Shown here piece after piece: positions 1 through 9,180 of a stretch of DNA of 57,266 bases (position 1 is the stretch's first letter; every line of letters begins with the position of its first letter). The notes beneath the pieces are model-generated. The model ran no database searches. It was not told where the DNA came from and saw only the letters and a list, made by a program, of their open reading frames with translations. This stretch comes from CBDAKK01 sp965216965 (GTDB lineage: Bacteria; Spirochaetota; Spirochaetia; WTKD01; G963693115): positions 1-57,266 of the forward strand of contig CBDCGX010000021.1 of assembly GCA_965216965.1 (NCBI GenBank), read 5' to 3'. Made by a program: the position numbers and the translations under genes.

Positions 1-1
1 T

Positions 2-262
2 GAATTACGAAATAACAATAAAATGTGCAACATTCACTTTGAAAAAGCAGATATTGCATATAAGGGGTTGTTTCAATTTATTAACCAAAAGTTTGCACAG
101 TCGCTACCACAGTCATGCACCGTTATAAATAGAGAACAAGACTTAAATATAGCGGGGCTTCGTCAAGCAAAAATGACCTACCGTCCCGATGCCCTACTCA
201 AAAAATATCGAATATACCCTTCAAACATTCCTATTCCTCCTCATTGTGTAATTATAAAATGA
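2..262 (+). CDS. DUF2156 (lysyl-phosphatidylglycerol synthetase C-terminal-like) protein, 3' end
   Basis: The reading frame is open to the left edge, so this is the 3' part of a gene starting outside the window; it stops with TGA at 260-262. The internal ATG at 23 is unlikely to be the true start. The visible residues include the run NREQDLNIAGLRQAK followed by a Y-x-P and a KYRI segment, a C-terminal signature I recognise from DUF2156 proteins, which share a GNAT-like fold with the aminoacyl-transferase domain of lysyl-phosphatidylglycerol synthases. The substrate of the short DUF2156 proteins is unknown, so no function beyond the family is claimed. The next gene begins 15 bp downstream behind its own promoter-like box. 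Confidence 0.7.
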   Translation, partial: ELRNNNKMCNIHFEKADIAYKGLFQFINQKFAQSLPQSCTVINREQDLNIAGLRQAKMTYRPDALLKKYRIYPSNIPIPPHCVIIK

Positions 263-271
263 TGATATACT
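263..271 (+). promoter_or_regulatory. Extended -10 promoter element of glnE, leaderless arrangement
   Basis: TGA-TATACT forms an extended -10 (TGn plus a TATAAT-like hexamer at 266-271). A TTG-containing possible -35 lies at 244-249. Only six bases separate the box from the ATG at 278 and no Shine-Dalgarno is present, so transcription would start at or next to the start codon. The same TGATATACT box precedes the tRNA genes at 38614-38622. Confidence 0.5.
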
Positions 272-277
272 AAAAAT

Positions 278-3200
278 ATGAGTGATTCATCTTATTTCAC
301 AATAAATGACTCCCTTCTAAATGACCTTAGTAATGAAAATCCTTTTATCTGTAAGATTAATACTTTATCTTCTAAGCCTTTAAAACATGTTAATCATACC
401 CACACCATGGTCGTATACGGACTTGACTCGTATGGAATTCTTTCGCATATTGTAGGGGCTATAAGTCTTGAAGGCATATCAATCATTTCTGCCCAATCTC
501 AATTTAGACATATAAAAAATAAAAAATATTTCCACAATGAATTTACCATCAACGCTCATTCTCCTCATAGAGAATCATGGACAGAAAGCATTAAACACAT
601 AATAGAGTTTCATGGAAAAAACATTCACAATGCCAATCGCATTGCCTCAATCCAATATACAATAGAAAAAATTGCAGAAGACTGTAGTAAAAAAAGAAAA
701 ACTCCTGTTCCCCTCCCTGTAATTGATATCAATATACAAAAAACACCGCCTGCAATATTTTCTCATAACAAACATACATATCCTCCTAACACCTTTTACA
801 TTAGTGTTTCTGGTTACGATAGCCAGTACCTTTTATACATGTTAAGTCTTGCATTTGAGATCCAAAACATGTCTATTCTTTCTTTCCATGCACATACGCA
901 TCATTCGCATATACAGGATTTTTTTGCTGTGGTGCCACTTTCTAGAAAAGCATTTATACAAACACCAACTCTTCGATTACAGATCTTACTTAGCATACAA
1001 TTTGCGTATTCCTTAAAACAAGTTTCTGATCCTTCTGCAGCACTCTTCCATTTTGAAGAGATTTTACAAACCATCAGTAAAAACAAAAACGATGTTCTAT
1101 TACTTCAACTTATACAAAGTAATAGCATCCCCTCTTTTGCACAAATTCTAGGTGAGAGCAAACATCTTTGGGAAGACTTTATTCGCGTACATTCAGAAGA
1201 AATTATCAAAACTTTTTCTCAATCTTCCACAACAAAAAACCACCGTGCATTCCTTTAGTATAGAACCGCGTCTCTATGAAAAAACCCTTTTAGAAAAACT
1301 AAAGAAAGACATTCCTTTTGAACAAAAGATACATACTATTAACACATTTAAAGACACACAAAGTTATCTCATAGACATTGCCATATTATTGTATCATAAC
1401 AAAAACTTTAAAGAGCTAAGCTATCGACTTTCTGAGCTTTCAAGAGTTGTAGTGCGACAAACAATACAACTTATAGAAGAAAAACTTATTCAAGAATATG
1501 GCACACCTCTAACCGCAGGTGGGAAAAAGGCACAATGGGCACTTTTTGGACTTGGAAAATTTGGAGGATCCGCTATGGGATATGCATCAGATATTGAAAT
1601 TATGCTTATATACGATAGCACTGGAAGGACTGATAAAAACAATTTAGAAAATATTTCAAATCAAGACTTTTTTTCAAAGATGGTTCAGCTACTTAAAAAA
1701 AACATAATATCAAAAAAAACAGGGGTATTCTGTATTGATCTGCGATTACGCCCTCATGGAGATGCAGGTCCGCTTGCAGTTCGTCTTGAAAATTTTATTT
1801 CATATTATGGGCCATTTGGACAATCGCATAGTGCCGAAAAACTTTCGCTTACTCGGATGCGCCCCGTAGCAGGAAATCCAGAATTAGTAGAAAAAACACT
1901 TGAGATACGAGATAATTTAATCTATGAAAGTCAATCAATTGATTGGAAGGAAATTTTTTCTTTAAGAAAAAAACAAATCGCATCCAAAGTAAAAGAAAAT
2001 ACAAAAAATGCAAAATTCAGTCCCGGAGCCCTTGTTGATGTAGAATATAATGTACAACTTTTACAAGTTCAATACGGGAAACACTACAAAAAAATTAAGA
2101 CAACCAAGCATCCGCTATACCATATCATTTTTGGCAAAAATTGGAGAGCTATCAAAAAAAGAAGCACGTATAATATCTAATGCCTATGGTTTTTTTAGAG
2201 TGCTTATTAATGCATTACGGTTAAGGCGTGGAAATGCCTTAGATCTTGAACTACCTCCAATAAGCTCATGGGAATATCACCATCTTGCATGTAGAATGGG
2301 ATACACAAGCGACACTGTATTAAGCGCGTCACAAAAACTTATGATTGACTTTAACACTCATAGTGCTCATGTATATGAGTTTACACATGCTCACTTTGGA
2401 AAAACTATACCCATGATTGAAGATGCTAATCCCGCCACAGTAGTATTTTTGCAAGATAAGAAATTATCTTCCCCTGCTCTAAAAATATTTAAAGATAAAA
2501 ATGCTACATATAATACTATAGCCATATGCTCTCAAAAAAATAATATACATTACAAGGATGTTATTATGCCACTCTATTCAAAAATCCTACTACTCTCGTG
2601 GACAACTCTAGAGAGAAGTGGTATTCCAGATAGAATGCTAAGAGATTTTTCTCGTATTGTTGTACAAATACTTTCCCAATCAGAAAAGAATCTCATTACA
2701 TTCTATAAATCTTTACTCGCACAGCCTGCCCGCCTTGACATACTGCTTGCGGTACTTATGGGAAGCCGATATTTATCTGAAGAAATAATAAAAAACACTG
2801 ACCTCATTAATTATATATGCGATAGGCATGTTGTGCAAAAACAAAAATCATATGCATCATATATTGCACAATTGAATGTGGACATACGCTTAACCATGCA
2901 AAAGGGATCACTATATGACTCATCTCATGTATACTCCCGCATGTCTCTAATTCGAAACTTTAGAAAAAAAGAAATACTACGTATAATTACAAGAGATCTA
3001 TGTTTGCACGCTCCATTAAAAAACATAGTATCAGAAATAAGCGACCTTGCATGTTCAATTATACAAATGTCTTATTTTTCAAGTTGTTATGATATATATA
3101 AAGATATTGATCTCATACCTAATATTCCTATTATGATTTTTGCCTTTGGAAAATGTGGGGCAAGAGAGTTAAATTATAGTTCTGATATAGACCTCATGTG

Positions 3201-3981
3201 TGTATATAAACAAAAAAAATCAAATATTTCATTATCTGAGCAAAAAGCAATAGAAATCTTTAAAAGAACAATACAATATATAAACAAATACACTGCAGAT
3301 GGTAGACCCTATAGAGTTGATCTTCGTTTACGTCCCTATGGCAATGCTGGTTCTATTATACAAACCACAGAATATGTAAAAAAAATATTATTTACACAAT
3401 GCTCTCCCATGGGAATTGCAAGCAACGCTAAAATTAAAACCAGTAGCAGGAAATAAGAAAATGGGCCACCCCTTCTTAAAATCCATTCATAATATATATA
3501 AAAAAAAGGATTAAAGCATACCCAAAAGAAATACTTACACAGAAAATACATGATCTAAGATCATTATCTGCAGAAACTCATATCAAAGGTGCAGAGGAAA
3601 TATTTGAAATAAAAAAACAGCTTTGGAGGAATTCGAGATATAGAATTCTCAGTACAAGCATTACAACTTTTTCATATAAAAGAAATACCTATACGTGCCG
3701 ACACCCTTGGGGCAATGCAAGTCCTTTTACAATACGGTGTTCTCAATCAAAGTACTACCAACTTGCTTGCCAAAAATTATTGCTTTTTACGTCGCATAGA
3801 ACACTTTCTACAAGTATATGATGACAAGCAACTTCACAGCATACCCGCTCAAGATTATACTGTGATGAAACGAATATCATGGTTAATAATGCAAGAAAAA
3901 GATGAAGATAGTTTTATACGACAATTAAGAAAAGTAAAAACGCAAACCCATGCATTTTATAAAAAAGTAATGAATCTTTGA
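278..3981 (+). pseudogene. glnE: Glutamine synthetase adenylyltransferase/deadenylase with N-terminal ACT-like domains, five frameshifts
   Basis: GlnE transfers AMP to and from glutamine synthetase. The N-terminal ~270 residues hold two ACT-like segments (around residues 43-100 and 170-220), followed by the GlnE-type motif AQILGESKHLWEDF. The first transferase domain shows GLGKFGGSAMGYASDIE and DLRLRPHGDAGPL; the second shows FAFGKCGARELNYSSDID and DLRLRPYGNAGS. The frame is broken five times: between 1208 and 1239 (A6 at 1234-1239 or A4 at 1208-1211), and in A7 2088-2094, A8 3378-3385, A8 3500-3507 and A7 3611-3617. Removing one A at each site restores a continuous protein of about 1230 residues with family motifs across the joints (KKLRQPSI, NALPWELQ, SFGGIRDIEF). 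No other stop interrupts it. It could be a recent pseudogene, a slippage-dependent gene or a sequence error. Confidence 0.88.
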
Positions 3982-4073
3982 ATTCATCTTAACATTGATA
4001 GTATTTCTTGTGTAAACGTCTAAAATAAATAAAAATATATCCTTTATTACTATTTCTAATTTATTCTATATTA

Positions 4074-4082
4074 TGTTATAAT
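4074..4082 (+). promoter_or_regulatory. Extended -10 promoter of the pnt operon
   Basis: TGT-TATAAT is a consensus extended -10 (hexamer 4077-4082) in the 178-bp gap between glnE and pntAA. No good -35 is visible, as is common for extended -10 promoters. It would give a leader of about 70 nt that ends in a purine-rich ribosome binding site just before the ATG at 4160. Confidence 0.55.
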
Positions 4083-4159
4083 AATTTATGCTGCATAGAA
4101 ATGTTTATTTTATTAATAGTTTCATGCAAAATTCTAATTTTTAATAAGGTAGGTGTCTT

Positions 4160-5260
4160 ATGGTATTAGGTATACTAAATGAAGCTGATCGTAGAGTTGC
4201 TATAGTACCAGACTTAATCCCTCAGCTAAAAAATCTTGGTATTACAGTTCAAATGGTATCAAAAGCGGGCGAATCTGCAGGATTCCCTGATCAGTTTTAC
4301 AAGCAACACAAGGTGAAATGTGTTACTAAACAAGATGTTCTTAGCAAGTCTGATATTATTATAACGTTCAATCCTATTTCAGGAGCTGATCAACTAAAAA
4401 CAAAAAAGGCTGCGGTATTTATATCGCGATATGCTCCCTATGACAATTCTAAGAAAATTGGAGGATGGGTTAAAAAATCTCACACTATCTACAGTCTTGA
4501 TATGATTCCTCGTATCACTGTAGCACAATCATCAGATGTTCTTTCATCATTAGCATCCATCGCAGGGTATAAAGCTGTATTAGTTGCTGCAGAAAATTTC
4601 AACAAATATTTTCCAATGCTCACAACTGCAGCAGGAAGCATACCTCCTGCAAAAATATTAGTACTTGGTGCAGGAGTTGCAGGACTACAAGCAATTGCAA
4701 CTGCTCGTAGATTAGGGGCAATAGTTAAAGCATTTGATACTCGCGAGGCAGCACGAGACGAAGTGCAGAGCCTTGGTGCAAAATTTGTTGAAGTAGAGGG
4801 AGCCGTTGACGATAAATCTGCTGGAGGCTATGCTGTTGAACAAACTGAAGACTTCAAGAAAAAGCAGCAGGAAGCAATTGCAAAAAACATTGCAAAATCG
4901 GACGTTGTAATAACGACTGCTCAAATACGAGGAAGACCAGCACCTAGACTTATAACAAAAGAAATGGTTTCAGCAATGTCTCCCGGAAGTATTATTATTG
5001 ATCTAGCCTCCTCAACTGGAGGAAACTGTGAGTGTTCTCAAGACAAAAAAACAATTTCTTTTAAAGATGTCACTATTATTGGAGATTCTGATCTTTCAGA
5101 AAGAGTGCCCTCTCATGCTTCTTTGCTTTTTGCTAAAAATGTTTTTAATTTTATAAAGTTTATGATAAATGATGAAAAGAAACTTGATCTTATCTCTCTC
5201 AATCATGAGATACTTGAAAAAAGTTGTATAGTCCATAAAGGGGAAAAAAAATACAAATAA
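4160..5260 (+). CDS. pntAA: Proton-translocating NAD(P) transhydrogenase subunit alpha part 1 (NAD-binding domain I)
   Basis: This soluble subunit binds NAD(H) and passes hydride to the NADP(H) domain of PntB, coupled to proton flow across the membrane. The 366 residues cover only domain I, so this is the split form in which the membrane part of PntA is a separate gene. The Rossmann glycine motif VLGAGVAGLQA is at residues 168-178, followed by FDTREAARDEV and the late family motif TTAQIRGRPAP. A ribosome binding site (AAGGTAGGTG) lies before the ATG. pntAB follows after 18 bp and pntB after another 12 bp, one operon. All family motifs I looked for are present and the length is normal. Confidence 0.95.
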   Translation: MVLGILNEADRRVAIVPDLIPQLKNLGITVQMVSKAGESAGFPDQFYKQHKVKCVTKQDVLSKSDIIITFNPISGADQLKTKKAAVFISRYAPYDNSKKIGGWVKKSHTIYSLDMIPRITVAQSSDVLSSLASIAGYKAVLVAAENFNKYFPMLTTAAGSIPPAKILVLGAGVAGLQAIATARRLGAIVKAFDTREAARDEVQSLGAKFVEVEGAVDDKSAGGYAVEQTEDFKKKQQEAIAKNIAKSDVVITTAQIRGRPAPRLITKEMVSAMSPGSIIIDLASSTGGNCECSQDKKTISFKDVTIIGDSDLSERVPSHASLLFAKNVFNFIKFMINDEKKLDLISLNHEILEKSCIVHKGEKKYK

Positions 5261-5278
5261 AACTTAAGGAGAATTATT

Positions 5279-5611
5279 ATGTTTTACAATATACTTGCAG
5301 TCAGTTTAGACTGGCTTAGTGTCCATCTAAAAGAAATAACACTGCTCATATTTGCCACATTTGTAGGTATGGAAATAATAGGGAAAGTTCCCACATTACT
5401 TCATACCCCCCTTATGTCCGGTGCAAATGCAATCAGTGGTGTTACAGTGGTTGGTGGTATTTACTTGGTTAGAACAGCCGCCACTGATGATATATTATCT
5501 ATATCACTTGGAACAATTGCTATCTTACTAGGAATGATTAATGTAGTCGGTGGATTCGCCGTTACCAGTCGCATGCTCGATAAATTTAAAAAGAGCAAGA
5601 TAAAAAAATAA
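5279..5611 (+). CDS. pntAB: NAD(P) transhydrogenase subunit alpha part 2 (membrane segment)
   Basis: A 110-residue hydrophobic protein with about three membrane helices, matching the membrane portion of PntA when PntA is split. With PntB it forms the proton channel of the transhydrogenase in the inner membrane. The segment MSGANAISGVTVVGGIYL in the middle is typical of this subunit, and the C-terminus is a short basic cytoplasmic tail. The start is supported by a strong AAGGAG ribosome binding site eight bases before the ATG. Its place between pntAA and pntB makes the assignment firm. Confidence 0.94.
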   Translation: MFYNILAVSLDWLSVHLKEITLLIFATFVGMEIIGKVPTLLHTPLMSGANAISGVTVVGGIYLVRTAATDDILSISLGTIAILLGMINVVGGFAVTSRMLDKFKKSKIKK

Positions 5612-5623
5612 AGAGGTGTTTTT

Positions 5624-7036
5624 GTGAGTAATTATTTAGATACAATAACAGAAATTATCTACCTTCTAGGTACTATTTTCTTCATATATGGCATAAAACG
5701 AATGGGACACCCCGATACAGCTCGTGGAGGAAATTTTATAGGTGCCATTGGAATGGCATTTGGTATTCTTGCAATATTATTTATGCCTTTAAAAGAACAA
5801 ACATCACCATATTACTTTCCCATCATTATAGTAGTAATTGCCCTTATTATAGGTTCTATAATAGGAATTATAGCATCAATTAAAGTTAAACTTACAGCAA
5901 TGCCAGAAATGGTATCGCTATTCAATGGGTTTGGTGGCGGATGTTCTATGCTTATAGGGTTTACAGAAATGTATAAGATAAATACAGGCATCTCAATAGG
6001 ATCTACAAGCACTATACTAATCGGAGTATTTGCCATTTTTGTGGGTTCTATTACACTTTCTGGCTCAATAGTAGCATGGGGAAAACTTTCAGGGACTTTA
6101 AGAGATAAAATCATCCTTCCTTTTCCTCAACTCATTAATTTTATTATGCTTGTTGTTTCAATATATTTAGGATATTCAATTATACAAGGAAGAGCAATTT
6201 CACTATTATTTATAATATTGTTAACTGCAATATCTTTAGTTTACGGATTTACCTTTGTAACTCCTATAGGTGGCGGAGACATGCCCGTTGTAATATCATT
6301 ACTAAACTCATTTAGCGGTATTGCAGCAGCAATATCAGGTTTGCTATACAACAATACATTTATGGTAGTAGGTGGTATCCTTGTAGGAGCATCTGGAACT
6401 CTTCTCACAGTACTTATGTGTAAAGCAATGAACAGGTCTCTTTTCAATGTTATTATAGGTGGATTTGGAACTACTTCATCCGTCGTGGTAGGATCAGATA
6501 ATAAAGCAGTAGTTGAAACAAGTGTTTCAGATTTAGCAATACAACTTAAATATTCAAAAAAAGTAGTTATAGTACCTGGGTATGGGCTTGCTGTTGCTCA
6601 AGCACAACATGCTTGTCATGAACTTGAAAAAACGCTTGAAGAAAGCGGAGTACAAGTAATATACGCGATACACCCTGTTGCAGGAAGAATGCCTGGTCAT
6701 ATGAATGTACTTCTTGCAGAAGCACAAGTTTCTTATGACAAGCTATTGGAAATGGATGCCTCAAATGATCAATTTCCAACAACTGATGTTGTCCTTGTAA
6801 TTGGAGCAAACGATGTAGTAAATCCAGCTGCAAAAGACAGTCCTGGAAGTCCTATCTATGGGATGCCTATTCTTGATGTTTCGCTAGCAAAAACTACAGT
6901 TGTATTCAAAAGAAGTATGCGCCTAGGATACGCAGGTGTTGAAAATCCGCTTTTCTTTAAAGAAAACACCACTATGCTTTTTGGAGATGCAAAAGACAGT
7001 TTAAATAAACTAAAAGTAGAAGTAGTAAATTCATAA
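5624..7036 (+). CDS. pntB: NAD(P) transhydrogenase subunit beta
   Basis: PntB carries most of the membrane channel and the NADP(H)-binding domain III. Residues 1-270 hold about eight or nine membrane helices, with the conserved MPEMVSLFNGFGGG and TPIGGGDMPVVISLLNSFSG loops. Domain III begins near residue 305 with VVIVPGYGLAVAQAQH and continues with IHPVAGRMPGHMNVLLAEA and GANDVVNPAA, which bind NADP. The start is GTG at 5624, preceded by an AAGAGGTG ribosome binding site. At 470 residues it is full length. The complex normally makes NADPH from NADH using the proton gradient, so the operon would supply reductant for biosynthesis. Confidence 0.95.
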   Translation: MSNYLDTITEIIYLLGTIFFIYGIKRMGHPDTARGGNFIGAIGMAFGILAILFMPLKEQTSPYYFPIIIVVIALIIGSIIGIIASIKVKLTAMPEMVSLFNGFGGGCSMLIGFTEMYKINTGISIGSTSTILIGVFAIFVGSITLSGSIVAWGKLSGTLRDKIILPFPQLINFIMLVVSIYLGYSIIQGRAISLLFIILLTAISLVYGFTFVTPIGGGDMPVVISLLNSFSGIAAAISGLLYNNTFMVVGGILVGASGTLLTVLMCKAMNRSLFNVIIGGFGTTSSVVVGSDNKAVVETSVSDLAIQLKYSKKVVIVPGYGLAVAQAQHACHELEKTLEESGVQVIYAIHPVAGRMPGHMNVLLAEAQVSYDKLLEMDASNDQFPTTDVVLVIGANDVVNPAAKDSPGSPIYGMPILDVSLAKTTVVFKRSMRLGYAGVENPLFFKENTTMLFGDAKDSLNKLKVEVVNS

Positions 7037-7061
7037 TTCTTACTATAAATATATATAAAGC

Positions 7062-7092
7062 AAAAAAAGACCACAATAAGTGGTCTTTTTTT
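7062..7092. terminator. Bidirectional rho-independent terminator between pntB and ftsA
   Basis: A perfect 13-bp stem (7062-7074 with 7080-7092) encloses a 5-nt loop. The GACCAC/GTGGTC core is flanked by seven A on the left and seven T on the right, so the hairpin ends in a U-tract on either strand. It sits between the convergent pntB and ftsA genes and serves both. Confidence 0.92.
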
Positions 7093-7106
7093 ATTAAGTC
7101 TTGTGT

Positions 7107-8423
7107 CTAATATTCTATATTACCAAGAGAAAAGAATTTCCTAAATGTGCCCCCAATGCTATGGAACAATTCTTGTACTTTACCGTGAGATGTGTAATGA
7201 ATATTTCCTTTGTTATTTTCTTCATTATAATGAAATTGCTTTGTATAATAGCGCTGAGCCCCCACTGCACACAACCCTATCACATTAGAAAAATGTGGAT
7301 CTCTATATTTTGTAAGTGGTCCTCCCCAATTCCATGGTTGAGCCATGCGGGTTTTTGCTCTTGTGATTTTTTCAAGCATTTGTTTACATCCAAGTATCTT
7401 AGAAGCACCACCAGTAACTACCACAAGCATCGTATGAGCATGTTCAAGAAGATGTGTAGCTGTATATACAAACTTAAAAATTTCATACATTCGTGCATAT
7501 GCAATCTCATATACTTTTTTTACATCTACAGAAAAAGTTTGATCATATTCTTCTTCTCTTATTGTTATGGTCTGAGGAAATTGAGGAAAATACATGGGAT
7601 CAACACACCCATAATTCTTTTTTATCTTTTCTGCAACTGCTTCAGGAATGTGAAGTACGTGTGCAATGTCTCGAGTAATATCATTTCCACCAAAGGGAAC
7701 AATACTCACATCTTTAGGCACGCCATTATCAAATATTATTGTACTTGTAGTATCTGCTCCAATATCTATAAGAATAACAGATTGCTCTTTTTCTAACCTT
7801 GTAAGCACTCCTTCTGCAGTTGCTATGGGGCCTGCACATATATAATCAAGGGGAATTCGAACTTTATCGGCACATTGTTTATATTTAAGTATTTCTTTTT
7901 TTGGGGCACTTACTAAAAATACTTCTGATTCAACAGATGATCCTAATTCGCCCTCTGGATCTCGCTTGGGAAGTCTATTATCTACTCTATAACTTCGCGG
8001 CATAATATGCAAATATTCCATTCCATTCTTTAAAGGGAAATTACTTGCCATTTCTTTTGCCCTTATAAGATCTTCTCCTTGTACTTCACGTATATGCCTG
8101 CTAAAAGGATATACAGCCCTATTTACTCTCGACTGTATGTATCTATCTTCCAATGATATTATTCCCGAAATACAATTAAGATCACTTTCTTGTGGTAAAA
8201 CTCTTTTCCGTATTACTTCAATCATTTCTCCAACATAATTAGAGATTTTTTCCATGTTTACAATACAGCCCCTCTCTACCACATTCATATATGATTGAGA
8301 CTCAACAGCCATAATCTCAAGAGAAAAATCATCCCACGAACTTACTCGGGCAAGTGCAACTTTACAAGCACTACTACCTATATTGAGTCCTAAAAAATAT
8401 TTAACTGCATCATGTTTCTTCAT
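7107..8423 (-). CDS. ftsA: Cell division protein FtsA
   Basis: FtsA is an actin-fold ATPase that ties FtsZ filaments to the membrane and recruits later division proteins. The N-terminus has the phosphate-1 motif GLNIGSSACKVA; the later nucleotide motifs are DIGADTTS and VVVTGGASKI. The protein ends with the short amphipathic helix GTFRKFFSLG, as expected for a membrane-targeting tail. At 438 residues it is normal length. The start overlaps the end of ftsQ by 14 bp, showing translational coupling. ftsZ, the usual next gene, is absent: a terminator and the convergent pntB gene follow directly. Confidence 0.94.
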   Translation of the reverse strand: MKKHDAVKYFLGLNIGSSACKVALARVSSWDDFSLEIMAVESQSYMNVVERGCIVNMEKISNYVGEMIEVIRKRVLPQESDLNCISGIISLEDRYIQSRVNRAVYPFSRHIREVQGEDLIRAKEMASNFPLKNGMEYLHIMPRSYRVDNRLPKRDPEGELGSSVESEVFLVSAPKKEILKYKQCADKVRIPLDYICAGPIATAEGVLTRLEKEQSVILIDIGADTTSTIIFDNGVPKDVSIVPFGGNDITRDIAHVLHIPEAVAEKIKKNYGCVDPMYFPQFPQTITIREEEYDQTFSVDVKKVYEIAYARMYEIFKFVYTATHLLEHAHTMLVVVTGGASKILGCKQMLEKITRAKTRMAQPWNWGGPLTKYRDPHFSNVIGLCAVGAQRYYTKQFHYNEENNKGNIHYTSHGKVQELFHSIGGTFRKFFSLGNIEY

Positions 8424-9180
8424 TATTTCCCCACTTTTTTCCTATAATTACGCCTTGCCGAACATCAAATGATTCAAAACCGTTAAAAAACCCCTCTTTT
8501 GTTATATTCTCGGCAAAATACCATATCTTTTCAAGCTTTTCTGTACTTATATCTACTTCCGTAATAAACTTACTTTGATAATCTTTAAACCATAGCTCAA
8601 TGATACGATATCCGTCTTTAAATGATACTATTCTCCATTCAGAAATATGACTAAATACTGCTTTGTTTTCTTTCTTTATAATAGCAACTTTCTTTAAAAA
8701 TGTTACTACCCACTGCGGTAAAAAAACACCCACTTCAGGATTTATTATTTCTATGCCCGAGAGAACTGGCACATCTACAATACCACCCTGCAATCCAACT
8801 TGTACAGATTTCCCTGTTTTATCAAAATATGCGGGAACTTCTTTTCCATTCACTTTAGCAAGTACAACAACAAGCGGTATTGACCTTTCTAATGTAATAT
8901 TTATTTCTCCTCTTAGCGTTTTTCGTATATGAGACTTATACACAAGCGGATGTGCTTCAATGGCTTTTTTCATTGCTTTTATATTTGCTTTCGCATATGG
9001 AATAGGCAATTCTATTCCCATATATTTCTTTAAGTCTTTTACAGAAAATGCTATGTCTCCATATAAATTGATTCTATTTATATCTATTTTTTGAATAAAA
9101 GAAACAAAAAACACTATGGCTACAACAAAGATTGTAAATGTCCATATAATAGACCACAAAAATACTTTCTTATTCTTCAT
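8410..9180 (-). CDS. ftsQ: Cell division protein FtsQ/DivIB
   Basis: A bitopic division protein of 256 residues: a short basic N-terminus, one membrane helix at about residues 7-28, then a periplasmic POTRA domain beginning near residue 33 (INRINLYGDIAFSVKDLKKY) and a beta domain. It links FtsL/FtsB-type partners and FtsW to the early divisome. Sequence conservation in this family is low, so the call rests on topology, POTRA pattern and position between ftsW and ftsA. It overlaps ftsW by 11 bp and ftsA by 14 bp. Length is typical. Confidence 0.88.
   Translation of the reverse strand: MKNKKVFLWSIIWTFTIFVVAIVFFVSFIQKIDINRINLYGDIAFSVKDLKKYMGIELPIPYAKANIKAMKKAIEAHPLVYKSHIRKTLRGEINITLERSIPLVVVLAKVNGKEVPAYFDKTGKSVQVGLQGGIVDVPVLSGIEIINPEVGVFLPQWVVTFLKKVAIIKKENKAVFSHISEWRIVSFKDGYRIIELWFKDYQSKFITEVDISTEKLEKIWYFAENITKEGFFNGFESFDVRQGVIIGKKWGNNEET

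Noticed and set aside
7101..7796. A 231-codon open frame opposite ftsA
   Set aside because: Cys/Phe/Ile-rich translation typical of the reverse strand of an AT-rich gene; ftsA is certain.
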